Assembly (NCBI GenBank): GCA_902728285.1
Contig: CACVBU010001102.1
Span: 744,001-808,000, forward strand
Reading direction: 5' to 3'
Source: Clytia hemisphaerica
Lineage: Eukaryota > Cnidaria > Hydrozoa > Leptothecata > Clytiidae
DNA: 64,000 nt
Position numbers and translations under genes: made by a program
The notes under the pieces: generated by a model
What the model was told of the DNA's origin: nothing
What the model saw: only the letters and a program-made list of their open reading frames with translations
Database searches by the model: none
Shown: one piece after another, positions 1 through 13,500 of the stretch
How the letters are laid out: each line of letters opens with the position of its first letter
Position numbering within the stretch: position 1 is the stretch's first letter

Positions 1-188
1 TTGGTTAAAAAGAGTACAATATATCTTGTATTTTACATGTAAAAATAAAAAAAATATTGATGTAAAAATTGATGAAAAGATGTTGTTGCATTGTAGCGGT
101 AGCAGCAATCTAACGTCACTTTGCTACAAAACTGCCTTGCGCTTTTTTCTAACACAAAAAGTGCATTTTTTGGGTCACCGATAAACTA

Positions 189-345
189 GTTATCAGACAC
201 AAGCTCGTGTACAATACAGAAATATTTTACTCGTTCCGAATTTTTTTACATATTTTCCTCGCCTAAAGGCTCGGAAAATATTGTGCAAAAAAATCTCGGA
301 ACTCGTAAAATATTTCTTGTATTGTACTCGCAACTGTCTGATAAC
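189..345. mobile_element. Short MITE with terminal inverted repeats
   Basis: The ends GTTATCAGACA (189) and TGTCTGATAAC (ending 345) are exact inverse complements and are flanked by TA on both sides. Pairing continues inward imperfectly: both arms carry an AAATATTTTAC-like block, a CTCG block and TCCGA. The 157-bp unit would fold into one long hairpin. It has no coding capacity, and the TA duplication suggests a Tc1/mariner-type mobilised MITE. Confidence 0.7.
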
Positions 346-1594
346 TATTACATATCCGAGAATTTGTACTCAAATTTATCAAGAAATTTCAATTTATTAC
401 AATACGACTTGGTACCCTATTTTTTAAAGACGTCCTTTTGTTTGAGGTAAACCGAGGAAAACTCGATCTAGTAAAAAAATTACGTAATCTCAAAATTGTA
501 ATTATTTCAAGATTTTGTGATTCAGTTTTTTTGTTCGAAAGTCAAACCTTCTAATTCTTCGGAAGCTTTTTGAGTTTTACCTTCATTTTCAAGTATTTTG
601 GTGTAATTTCTTAACAACTCGTATGGTTTAGAGTCCGCAATGCTTTAAATATTTTTAAGTTATAGTTTAGAAGTTAAGTTATTGAAGCCACAGTCTTATT
701 TTCTTATAAAATTTGTTCTTAGTTTAAAAAACATGTAATGATTTTTTTTAAATGACTTTTCAAGATATTTGAGGTTGTGTGACTTGTTTGTTTGTTCTTA
801 TGGGAAAAAAACTTGTTTTTTTTATTTTGCATGTTTGTTTTGAAAGTGGTTGATTTGTTTGTTCTGGGAGATTTTTGCCGACTAGTTTATAAGATTTTGG
901 TCATTTCTCCTTTGAATTAAAATGTCGGCTTCGTTTGCAAAATTGCCGAAGACGTCGCCAACTTTATGTTTCTTTATCTTAATTTTAAAGTGCGCTTTTA
1001 AAGATGTTTAAAGAATTTTTTTATTTTGGAAATTCAAATAACGATTATTGATGGAAAATAGCCTGTATTGATGGTGTCCTTCAACAAAAATAAAACATAA
1101 CTACATTTATTTGTCTCCACGTGACATTGTCGTTAGGTTGCGGTTGATATCAGTTTAAAATATGCTGTCAAGCAAATTGTCATTTCATCTTATTGAATTA
1201 TGCCAAACATCATCGCTTTTTAATAGTAAAAATGAATTCTGCTAAAAGTTTATACCAGCCATTATTGCAAAATTATATGAGAGGTTTTTTTAGAGATGCT
1301 AAGTAGGAAAGTAGGAAGTTAAGGGTCCGTGACGTCTTTTATAAGATGCAACCAAGCTGACTTTTTTGACTGCTAACTGGAGGGGAGCTCAGCTCAGCCA
1401 ATTGACGTTGCCCACTGGAATTCGTTTTTAATTTTCTGATAGTTTTCAAAATATTGAATAGGCTATAATATAGTCGCTCCTGTTTCGAAAGAGACCTGCA
1501 TACCGCTGCAATTTTCGTTTCAGATTCACGTAAAAGATCCAAATCAGCATTCAACATTCCTCGTCATCGAATCCATAAGCTCTCACCACTATTC
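346..1594. other. AT-rich 5' flank of the BCH-domain gene
   Basis: No convincing exon is seen on +. A minus-strand open frame of 72 codons (1557 down to 1339) begins only 37 bases from the BCH gene start and points away from it. Its composition is protein-like, but it has no recognisable domain and no obvious splice donor, so it is left as a possible divergent exon. The remainder is T-rich sequence that should contain the promoter and 5' UTR of the downstream gene. No clear TATA box was picked out. Confidence 0.4.
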
Positions 1595-4500
1595 ATGGCC
1601 GACGAAGAAAACTCCAAAACAGAACTCGATTTCGACACGAGCCTGGATGGAGCTAAAGATCGTTTAGCTAGCTTGAACACTAGCCTGAAAAGTCACTTAT
1701 CGTATGAAGACGTTAATAGGCTACCTTCGTCGCCTGGCAACCAATCTTACAATGCATCAACAGACTTTGAGATGCCAAATGATGAAGACTGTTTACCTTC
1801 ACCCAGTGCATTTTCATTCAGGTAATTAATTTCGAATTCCTAAAACCTCTAAAAACAGGCAATGTTTAGCCAGTATCTGCTTCGATTTCCAACGACCTAG
1901 CCAGTACCAGTTTCGAATTCATAAAACCTCTTAAGGTCGGCAATGAGTTAGCCAGTACCTTCTCAACAACAAATTTCTTATTTGTTTACTGTAAGAGTGG
2001 TTTTCGTCTAACAAGTGGATAAATTTTGGCTTGGATTTAATTTGGCGATTGGCCTAAATACGATTTTTGGCGGGGATTTAATTTGGCGATAGATCAATTT
2101 CATAAAACTTGGCGGGGATTTAATTTGGCGAATTGGCGAATTTGGAAATTTTGGCGAGGATTTAATTTGGCAAATTTTGCCAAAATTCGCCAAATTCGCC
2201 AAATTTATCCCCGCCAAAATTTATCCACTTAAGGTACCGTCCTCGATTTTTCGGGCCAGATCGTAGGTTACTTCAAATAGTTTCAGTCGCTCCAACATTC
2301 GTAAAAGTGGTACCAAAATATCGATAAATTTACACCTTCATAATCTACCAGGTCTAGCGATTCATCATTTTGTTTTCTTTTTTCAGTAAAGTGGACAACA
2401 TAAACGAATCGGAATTGAAACATGAAGATTTTAAATTCAACACCAGTAAGATTTTCATCAATTTTTTGCCGTTTAGTCGACCTATCCAAGTGAGCTCTTG
2501 AAAAAAGCGTCGCTATGCTTTTTTCCTAAGTATATGGAGCCGTTATCTGATATTGCGATCGAGAGTTTGTGGTTACCCGGACTACAGCTCCAACGCTTGA
2601 TATGTTGCACCTCCCGTCGGCTCGCACGGCCTTCACCCGTAAAAAATGGTTGTTATAAAAATTTCGGTTTGACTCGTCCATTCCCCAGAACGAAAGCTGG
2701 TTGATATATTCTTCCAGGTGTTAACTGTCTTCAGACTATTAGCGTGTGGGGAGAAAATCGAGCACTTACAAGATATTGTTCGAGACTGGTTCGAGTTAAG
2801 GAGACACTTGAGTTTTAAGAGGTTCGAGTTAAAGAGACTGTGAATAATTCTATTTATTTCAATTTCAATCGAAGTTTAGAAATACTTTCACAACGAATTC
2901 AAATTTCATCTTTTTTAGATGTTCCAGACTTGATAAGAAGTCCTGAACGAGTGCAAGGTAAGCATTTTGAACAGATTGATATATTTTGACAGTATCTTAT
3001 ATACTCTTATACCTTAAATCCACTGCCCCGAACGGGAAGATTCTTTCAAATTGGGCAGACTTTCCAAATTTCTTTTAGGAGGTAATACGTAATACGCGCA
3101 TTGAATAGCGGATAAACGATCTTTTTTATCTCCCGTTCGAAAAATCCGTTCAGGATAGTGACGAAGACTGCCTCTGGTTGATATCATGGTTTTAGGCTTT
3201 CTTGAATGCCAGGTGAAGAATAAGAACTTTGCCAGGTGAATAAGAACTTTGTACCTTTCCGTACTCTCAGGCCATAACAAGTCCGTCATTACAGTTTTTG
3301 CTCTTTATCTATCACAAATACTTAGTAGGCTTGAATGGTGTAGCTATTGTTTGTATCTATTTAGTTCCAAATTCGCATTTAACATGATATTTGTTTCCCC
3401 AGCCCCAATATCTCGGTTCTTTCTTATAATATTTTAAACATCTCTCTTCAGGGTCAAATTGTGGTTTCTGGGAATATCCTTATGGAAGCCCAACAAGTCC
3501 ACCTCCTTCAATAAATACTAAATCGCCAGTAAATGAAATCAGGTCACCCGGTCTAAATACTAGCCCGCAATCTTCCCAACCCTCATCGTCAACTTCAGAT
3601 CGTTTTGTTGTTGTCAATGTTGCTGGGCAACAAAGGATTGTGGATATGAAGCTCATTGAAGATTATTTGAAAATATTGACTCATGGAGGTAGAGATTTGA
3701 TTTACTCACCACACAATACTCATCCTAGTGCTTTATTATAGATGGCATCACTCAGTAACTTCAAATTTTCGAATATTTTTTGACTTTAAATGCACGTACA
3801 CACCCCAACTAAGAAAAAAACGAATTTGAACATTAGGGCCGGCTCAAAAGAAGAGGACGGCATGAATCGCGGCGCTCCTAGGGTGCTATTTATCGAATTT
3901 TTCCATCCGTATTATATTTTTAGAAGCTTGCTTAAAAGCTTACACTGAAATGATGGTGGATGAAAATTTTCAAAATATGTAGAAAAGACCACTGTTTCAT
4001 AATTCAGTAAAGAATTTAGGTCGAGTAATAAAAATTGCAATTACGGGTTTGAAAACAATCCCGCTTCAGGCAGTTTGAGTATTAATGAATCTTTTTGATT
4101 AATTCCAATAAGGTAATACTTGTCTTGTCAAACATTACTCACACACGTTGACCCCCACTGAAAGTTTGAAAAATGAATTTAAAGGACACAAGCTTCATGT
4201 TTTGTTCTTTGTTAAACATCGAAAATTTTTTTTAAACGTTTCGGCCTCATTATCAGAGTGCCATCATCAGTAAAATGAAATTTTGATTTAAACTTTACTA
4301 AATTTTATTCATTTTTGATTTTCAGGGCATCACACAGTTGCTGGAGAACGTCGTGTCATTGTTGTTTTCAATGCTTATTACCTTCCGAAACGAAACATTC
4401 CCAAATACAATATCGTGATGGAACAATTATTCTAGTGAGTTACTTATTGCGATATCCAGATTTGACCAAGAAGGCCAAAACATGAAGGCGTATGTAGTTT

Positions 4501-7500
4501 TTGTGACCTTTATGGCTTATACCTATAAGTTGCACGTACGCCGTTAACGTCCATATGTGCTCTTAAACTGTTGAGCTTTGAATGATCATACATGATTTCT
4601 TAAGTAGTAAATTAAGTCCTCGTGAAAAATCTAAAATTAGGATTTTTGCGAAAAGCCCCTAGGAAAATGAAAGAAATTAGGGGAAAAAGAAGCAGATTCC
4701 GCGATATTTTATCCACGTGAAAATGCATCCACTTAACATAGGTATAAAATCTTTTGTTTTGGTTTTCAGTTATTGTGTACATGCAGTTGATTTGATGGTA
4801 ATGGATTCTTATGAGATTGTGTTCTTCAATTCTGCAATGAATGGAACGAATATCCCATCAAGGCAACTTATTAAACAGTGTTATGACATGATTCAATACA
4901 GGTTTGCAATTTCAACCTTTTTTTTTTGTCCCTTTATAAACTAAATAGCGAGCACCTACTCAAAAACTGTAGAAAAAACGCGGGTGACTTGGCGTCTAGT
5001 GTAGGCTATCAACAAAACTGTTACAAACGGTTTAATAGGAGTCTAAATATCTGTCTTTTATTGCGACGTAGACGGTTAGTTCCTAGTTATTACCGAGTCT
5101 ATGTATCTGTCTTTTATTGCGACGTAGACGGTTAGTTTCTAGTTATTACCGAGTCTATGTGTGTGTGATTTACTTCGGCGGAGACGCTTAGTTTCTAGTT
5201 ATTTTCTGAGGACGACGGTAATAGCATTTTTGCGTGTCAAAACTGCAGGTTATTCCAAATCGTTTCTGTCGCCCCGCTGTATGCAATAAATAACTTTCAT
5301 ACGAAGCATTTCTTTTTTTTTATGGATCTATGAATAATTCAATCTATAACCATAAACTCTATTTCATAATCAACGACAAATTATCGACTTTAAGTTAACC
5401 GATTTCTTGAAAACTAATAAAACACTTTCAGTTGATTATAATTGCCAAATATTCTTAGGGGGTTAGTTAAGATGATTGAAAAATATCAAAATTCCAATAA
5501 ACGGAAAGGGGCCTTATTGCCGGGTATTGAAAGTTATATCTCTGAAAAACCTGAAATGAGGTAAATTCAAACTTGAAAATATAAATACAAATCTCATAGC
5601 GAAATATATATTTTTAATACAGATTGAAGAAGAATTTGCAGAACATTTATTTCGTTCACCCATCACTTTTACTGAAGACCGTTCTGAAGTTTACACATTT
5701 CTTTGTCAGGTGAGTGTAAGATTTTTAAGGGTTTTCCTTTGACCTTTTGCGCACACCAGTTTATTGGGAGAATTCGTGACGTAATGTTTTCTACGGAAAG
5801 ACCCCGGTTTTTGCCAGTAGTGGCAAATTTTATACAACTTTTGTCTCGTTTAAATTTGCCACTACTGGCTAAAACCGGCGTATTTCCGTAGAAAACATTA
5901 CGTCATGAATATCATGAATTGAGCCTATTTTGGTACCATTGAAAGCTATTTTCATACTTTTCTAAAAAACATTTGGTTTTATGCTCCTTAAAATCGATTG
6001 ATCAATAGCGCTAATGGCCAACATACTTGGGGCTAGTATTTTGTCTTATTCTGGACGCTTATACACGCCCTTCGAGGTCTAAGGGTTAAAATTCCCTATA
6101 TAGTGTTCAACCTTTTGTAAAATAATAGCTTATAGCTCATTACTAAGGCAGGGTAGTAGTGCGGGCTTCCGAGTGTACAAAATACCGGAATACCAGTAAC
6201 CTTTTCATAAAGTACCGACTATTTCACAATACTGGCCAATAATGTTCTACTAAGTACCGGAAAGCCTGAAACTTGTCCTTTCATTACCGAAATACCGGCT
6301 ATTTTCAAATACAGTTCAAGATAGTCTAGCACAGACCTGTTATCTCGCCAAACCTCTCAATTTGTTATCGACAATCCTTATTTTAATTTGAGTTAGATAC
6401 TGTTTCAATAAGAATTGAGCGAAATCGTTGCTTCCTTTCATATTTATCGTTATTCTTTGACAATATTTTTTTCATAGTTTACAAGAAATAATCAGATAGT
6501 TTATGACCAGATAAACCATCTGAATATACGTATATACGAGCAAAATTGCTTACAAAATTATAAATATATCGCCTGCAATATATTCAATTTTATTTAGAAT
6601 AATAAAATTAATCTTTAAATGATATAACTTTCTACAGCTTCGCAGAGTGTTAAAATTATAATCACTACTTAGGAAAGATTACTAGTTTTTTTCGATGGTA
6701 ACTTTTTAGATCCTCTTAAAAAACTCTTCTGGATGTTTGAATTAAACCGTCGTTAAATTGGATTTTAGTTTACACTCTGGAGCCACAACTTTTAAAAAAA
6801 TAAATTAAAGTTTTTTTATCATTTTTTGAAGAATCCGCTTATGACCGTTTTTTGCTCTCTTACGCATGCGCAATGGGTTGCTGATCCAACGTTGATTTTG
6901 ATTGGGTTGATGGTAGGGTCACAGTCAAATTTCACTTCGACCTGGTTTTGTTTTGTCGGTCTGCAATGATAATAAAAATATTCACTGGCCGGACAGCTAC
7001 CAGTGCATGCCTTAATGACTACATCGCGTTCACAGGAGTTCAAAATGACTTTTTGCGTGATAGTGTGTGTTGTACAAGAATCGATCGTGTCTCCAGATAG
7101 CTTCCTTTTGGTTCTGCGGCTAACTTTTGACATTAAGTACTGTCTGAAGGATTTGACTCTAGCATCTAAAGTGGTTGTTTGGTTGACCGTGTAGATGTTT
7201 TTATTTTGTTGTTTGTTGTTGACGAGTGCTTGTTGTTGGCCGTTTGCATCTTCGATGATGATATGGAGATCCTCATGATCTGATTTGATAGTGATTGAAC
7301 CAACCACAGCAATGACTGACATTAAAGCCAATAATATCTGAAAGTTAGATCAAAGAAAACGATCATTAGAAAGTCACTCTATGTTATATTGGAAGAACCC
7401 CAATATAGCAGCTGAGCTGACCAGAGCCGACAGTCATTGAACCACTTATAAACGGTCGAAAGAAAGTCTAAAAAAGTCCTAAATGAGCTATCCACGTCAA

Positions 7501-10500
7501 ATATCGACTCCATATGAATCTAACCTTCTCTAACTATCATATTCCAACGTCTAGTTGAAGAGCTGAAAATTTCAAAATACTCGAAAAACATTATACATTT
7601 TTATTTCAAATTACAGTATTTACCTTTGTGCTCTGCATGATGATGATGATTCACTTCAAAATTATCGAAATTCAAGTTCAGTTCTTATTAGTTAGTCAAA
7701 ACTTGTTTGAGCTTTAAGAGATAAGCTTTCCCATATTTATACTCTGCAAAAAGACCACCATTGTGGTGCAACAACCACTCACTCTCTTTAGAAAAATACT
7801 ATTTTGGGTAACTGTAAAACTGCCCCTGCAGGCACAATTTCTTTTCCTTTGGCATTTAATTATTGAGAGAGACCTCCTTAACAAAACCGAAAAAGTATTT
7901 TATTATGGAATCTATTTCTAAAATGCATTTTAAATAACTTCTTAATCTAACCTATTTTTAGAGTGCTATTACCTATTTATATTGATTAATAATATAATCA
8001 GATCCTTTTAAAGGAGTGCAAAAAAAACTATTAAAAAAACCTTCAATAATCCCTGCCTTATCCTAGCATAGGGTAGCTTAGATACTTGGGAGTTCCTATT
8101 GACTTCAATAATCAAGTAACTTCTTTTTGGACCTACCTGGATGTCCTATAAATTAACCTTTGTCTGTTCGTCTATCCGTCCGTATGTTACCAAATTTTTT
8201 CGAGATTGGCTTATTAGTTTTCTCTGATTTTTGGCACAAAGATGCAAAATAGTGATGCCCGAAATGTGACGGAGCCAGATTTTCGAAAAAAAATCATTTC
8301 CAGTCGAAAATTCCGGTAATATGCCGGAAAAAACGGGTTTTTTGGCATTTTCTCGAGATTTTATCATTATTTCTTTCTGATTTTTTGCACAAAGATGCGT
8401 ATCAGCAATGTTTAAAACATGGCTGAGTCCGATAAATTTTTCCCGGCTGAAATGCCCGAAATCGCCGTTTTTTCTGATTTTTATTGGACTTTTTTCTAAT
8501 AATTTCTTTGTTTTTTTCACACAAAATCATTATTGATAACAATGCCCTCCATCAAGCATGATTCAATTGTTAATAAACTGCTTTTTGCAACCGGAACTTT
8601 CTATTTCTTTTTTCCCTACTCTCCTTCCCTTTCCCCAATCAACAATCAATGATGAAATTTAATGTGTTATGCATTTTTGCTAAACGCTATATTTTCTGAC
8701 TGCTTTCATTTTCCTCCTTATTATTGCTATCTAACTTTAATCATCAGGTAGGTCCATTCAGCATCTAGCTCCTTTATAGTATAGATTGAAGATGGCATAT
8801 TTTCTTCACTGAGGGTCCGTACTTGCTTTTTCAATCACCACCCACGTAAAACAAACGGGATAATTAAATATCTTTTTCAGAAAACTCAGAAAGATTGTTT
8901 TTCGTCATCTACAGTATCCTGGTTTAACCATGCAACCTAGAACCGAAATTCTATTTTTTTTCGATTATTTTGCTTCTATATACATTATATCTCATCTTCT
9001 AGATGTTTTGTTATACAGACATTGATTTCTATATATTTTGTTTTTGATTCTATTTCGCACAAAAATAAATCTAGTAGTTAAACTCCAGGGTTATCAAGCC
9101 CGGACCTGATTAGCTACAAATCAACCCTAGCTTTATCTGGGTAGATCACACCATAGTACGTATAAGAAACCCCGGTCTGGAAGCCTTTAGTTTCTTTCTA
9201 TTGTTGCGAACTTGAGCTTGCGTTGAGAAATTATCTTGTTTTGCTCACTTTTTGATCCTGTGATTAACTTTTGAACCCAAGAGGAATATTTGGGAACGTG
9301 AGCAAATCGATTTTTATAATCATTATTAACAAAGGAAAAAAATTAACAAAAAGTTACAACAATAGGCTTCCAAACCATGTTTTTTTATACGGACTATGAT
9401 CACACATAGTTTTCAGTGTTTGTATCGAAATATAGCAATATATTTCGATCAGGCTATGACTGTAAACGATGCCATTTTCATTATGATGGAAATGTCATAA
9501 GCTAAGGGGTAGAAACAAATAATAGCCGTATTTTTTTATACGTATGCCCTAGGGTCAGGCTAAGCCATACAATTAAATTTCCTAAAAGAAAATAAATCCT
9601 TACGGGGTCCTAAACCCGGCTAAAAGCAACCCCTTAAGGTTACACTAGTAAGCAATAGGTAGCAATGTACTTTGTACTGTTTAAGACCACTGTATTTATT
9701 ATAAAAAGATTATAAAAGGATAAAAAGTAAAAACGCCCCTAGCATGGAGTCCTCAAGCTGGCTAAAAAACACGCCACACTAAGCCATAATAGATTCTCAA
9801 TGCAATAAGTGGAGGTTGCTGGTGCAATAGGTAGCAATGCGATTTTTTAAGTTTAAGTATATATATTTTTTAAATCTCTTATCACCATTAGATTTGGTAT
9901 AATACTTACATCCAAAAATGTACAACTAAATAAAAACTATGTTTAAAATAAAATGTACATGTTCTCGTTTTTATTGGAAAAGAAATGCATAAATAACAGC
10001 ACCCGATATTAAAATACCCTGGGTCACTTCGTCATGGAGGAGAGACCGCGATATCATCAGGGCCTACCAGAGATAAAGAAGCGGCCTTGCCTCCAAACGA
10101 CCTAAAGTGAACCCCATAAAGATATGAAACTCTACAGACTAAGAATGGATCAGGGGTCCATAATAGATATGAACTGTGAATCGAAAAATAGGAACAAAAC
10201 TACAAGAAGGGCTACCCCTATGTGCATAGAATAAGTGATTAAGTATCTCAGAAGTTTCAAGAGAAAAAAGAAAAGAAAAAGAAAATTAAAAAAATAAAGT
10301 TTAAATAAAATATACTGCGTAAAATACTATCTTTGTATGGCAGATTCTAAAATTTCCACAAATTGCCGCCTACACAAAACATCATACCATTCAAGAATAC
10401 AAACTCTCAACTCTAATTGCTTTTCGAAAGTGGAGGGAAGCTTACACAAATCCGTTTTGATTTTTTATTAAATATACAGTCACAAATGTTTACATTGTTA

Positions 10501-13500
10501 ACCAAACAAATTTCATAAATTTCGTCAATAACCGAAAACGAGCGATCATGCTTCTCAAGCGATAACACAGACAATGCGTAGTCCCGAGTATTACGATTCA
10601 TAAGAGTCTGATTAGTGAGATTCAACTTCCTATTAAGTAGGTGCGAACTAGCGTTTGGGATTTTGTAGATGGTGTGAAAGTGGTTTGGAAAACTTTGATA
10701 CGCCAAGTAGAGATTTCAAGGCACATATTGCTTGTCTGTCGATTAAGTCACGTTGGTGGTTACTAAATTTTACCATATCATCATAAATAGATTATCATAA
10801 ATAGAGTATCATAAATAGAGTATCATAAATAGAGTATCATAAATAGAGTATCATAAATAGATTTTTTCTAAAGGATTAAAAAAAGTAAAATAGCACTTAT
10901 GGAATGAAAGACTCATGCAATCGTCATGTATTTATGAGACATACACGTTATCTTTTTTTGCTTTCTTTCTAAACGAGTATGTACCAAGGCATCTATGAGT
11001 GTCTAGATGTTAAAGACTAGACTAAGGTTACACGCTCTACCTACTACACTCTATCTTACTGCGTTTTTAGCCTCCATGCCATTTTGCCCTAAACTGATAC
11101 TTTCATTTAAAATCATGTTTGCCGGGGTGTTTTTTTTGGTTTAAAAATGAGTGTTCTTTGAGATAAAGGGTGGAAATTAGAGCGAGTCGTCCATATGGAG
11201 TTCCACATCATCATCCACCCACACAGGAAAAAGTATGGAAATCACATGCTTGGTAAAACTGATTTCCGAGCATGTGATCCTGCAAAAAATCACATGTGTG
11301 TGAAAATGCAATTCACAAGCCATCTTTTCTCAACTTAAATGGAGTGTCTGACTAGATCTAAAATCACAAATAGGATTGTTTGTCTTTCTTAGAGAGAGAG
11401 GTTTAATACCCTAAAAGTAACTCACTTCTATTCTATTTAACAAGTGAGAAAAGATGGATTGTGAATTACATTTTCACATGCATGTGATTTTTTGCAGGAT
11501 CACATGCTCGGAAATTGGTTTTCACACGCATGTGATTCGCGGATTTTTTCCTGTGCCAATCATATGGTGTCTCCAAAGACGCGCATTCACCGATAGAGGC
11601 TTATACTTTATCGGCCAAAACTTAGTTGGCCCTAAGTGACTAAATTTTGACGAGGTGACTAAAATTAGGGCCGACTAATAATTAAGGCCGACTAAAATTA
11701 AGGCCGACTAAGTTTTGGCCGATTAGATATACTATTACGCAAGAAAAAGTGTTTTATTTTTCATGTTAAGGGCTCATTTTTGGATTGTAAACTTTATACG
11801 TGTTAACTTTAACGTGTTTAAATGATATGCTATAACCTTATCTTACCGTATTATGACATTTTCTTATTATGTTTCATTTTTTTGTAGTGCCAAATTTGCA
11901 AGGAAAATGCACTATGTGAAGAATCTGAAAGCGTTGAAGAGCTATTTACCGTTGGAGTATATCTTCGTCAGCTCAGAGATTCAACAGTAAGTATTATTCA
12001 CTTTATTGGGGTCTACCTATTTAGTTGCAAATCATTATTAAACTTTTGCTCGTCCAGTTTTTCAAAAAGGTCTGTTACTCCAAAAAAGAATTCAAATTAG
12101 TTTTTTTTTGCTAGATACAGTAAAATATTTCCGAAAACAATTCAAAACCTCTTGGTCAGGGATTAAAATGAAAAATTCGTTGTAAAAATTTCTTTACTAA
12201 TTTCTTTACTAACTTTCTACATCCTATAAAATCAAATTAGATATAGAAAAGGAGACTATCCTTTTTTTATATGATCAACGAAACTGTCAAATTTCACCCT
12301 TGGGAAAAGGCAAAGACAACTCCCTTGAAAAATCCAGAACCGCTTTCCTTAGACCTCCTTGAAGTTTCTTTACGAAATATCACCTTCAAAACAGGAAGTA
12401 TCTCAAAATAGCATGCACTTAGAGTGGCCCTTTTACACGTGGGATTTTTATAGGTTTTTGTCGATTACGTGACTAAATAAATTTTGAAATTCGAGGGTGT
12501 TTTTTCGAGATGATTTCCCACAAAAAGTTAAGAATATTCATGATGAAATGGAAGAACTCCATTAAAAAAAGGGTATGTACAAGATTCATTCCTGTTTGGA
12601 ATTAGCCTGGAGATCCATGCTATGAGTTTTACTTTTTATACTAAGGCGAAATGAATAGTTTGGGCTATTAGATTAAATTTTCCACCTCCAAATGACAGGT
12701 GGTACCACAGCCAATTTATATTTTATAGTTCTTTCATTGGTCACACTTTCTTACGAAAAAATACAGCCTTCTTTTTTATCCTCATTCAAGAGTTACAGTG
12801 GAGTCTCTATAAATCGAACACGCACGGGAAATGCAAAATTGTTCGAGTTATGGAGACACACGAGTTATAGAAGTTAGAATTATGGAGATTTCACTGTACT
12901 TTTATTAATTATATGGTTGATTACATTTAGCTTGGATTTGTAAAGGACGAGCGGGGCGATATATCCGTAATAGCCCCGCTTTTTTGTAATCACCCTGATG
13001 TAAACAACAATATCTATTGGTTGAAAGAAAAGTATCGTACGATATCGATATCGTACGATTTTGATTGGTTAACAAAATATCGTACGAAATTTTTAACCTA
13101 ATCAAAATAAGAGTGTCAGTCGAATGTTTTTTTATAGTTTCGAATGTTTTTATAAGTTTCGAAAAGAATAGCGATTGAGTGTTCTTCAATTCTTTTTTTG
13201 GACCTACCTGGAGGTCCTATAAATTAACCTTTGTCCGTCCGTCCGTCCGTTCGTTCGTCCGTCCGTCTGTTACCAGCTTTTCTCAAGATTGGCTCATTAG
13301 TTTTTTCTGATTTTTGGCACAATGATGCAAAATGGTAATGCGCAAAATGTGACGGAGCCCGATTTTTGAAAAAAAATCATTTCCGGCCGAAAATGCCGGA
13401 AATATGCCGGAAAAACCGGTTTTTTGGCATTTTCTCGAGATTTCATCATTAGTTTTTTCAGATTTTTTGTACAAAGATGCGTATTAGCAATGCCCAAAAC

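Noticed and set aside
1339..1557. Minus-strand 72-codon frame, possible divergent gene
   Set aside because: Protein-like composition, but no domain or splice donor, and only 37 bases from the BCH start. Noted in the flank entry only.
12950..12985. AGCGGGGC / GCCCCGCT hairpin followed by T run
   Set aside because: It looks like a bacterial intrinsic terminator, but the window is eukaryotic and it lies in an intron. Probably a MITE remnant.
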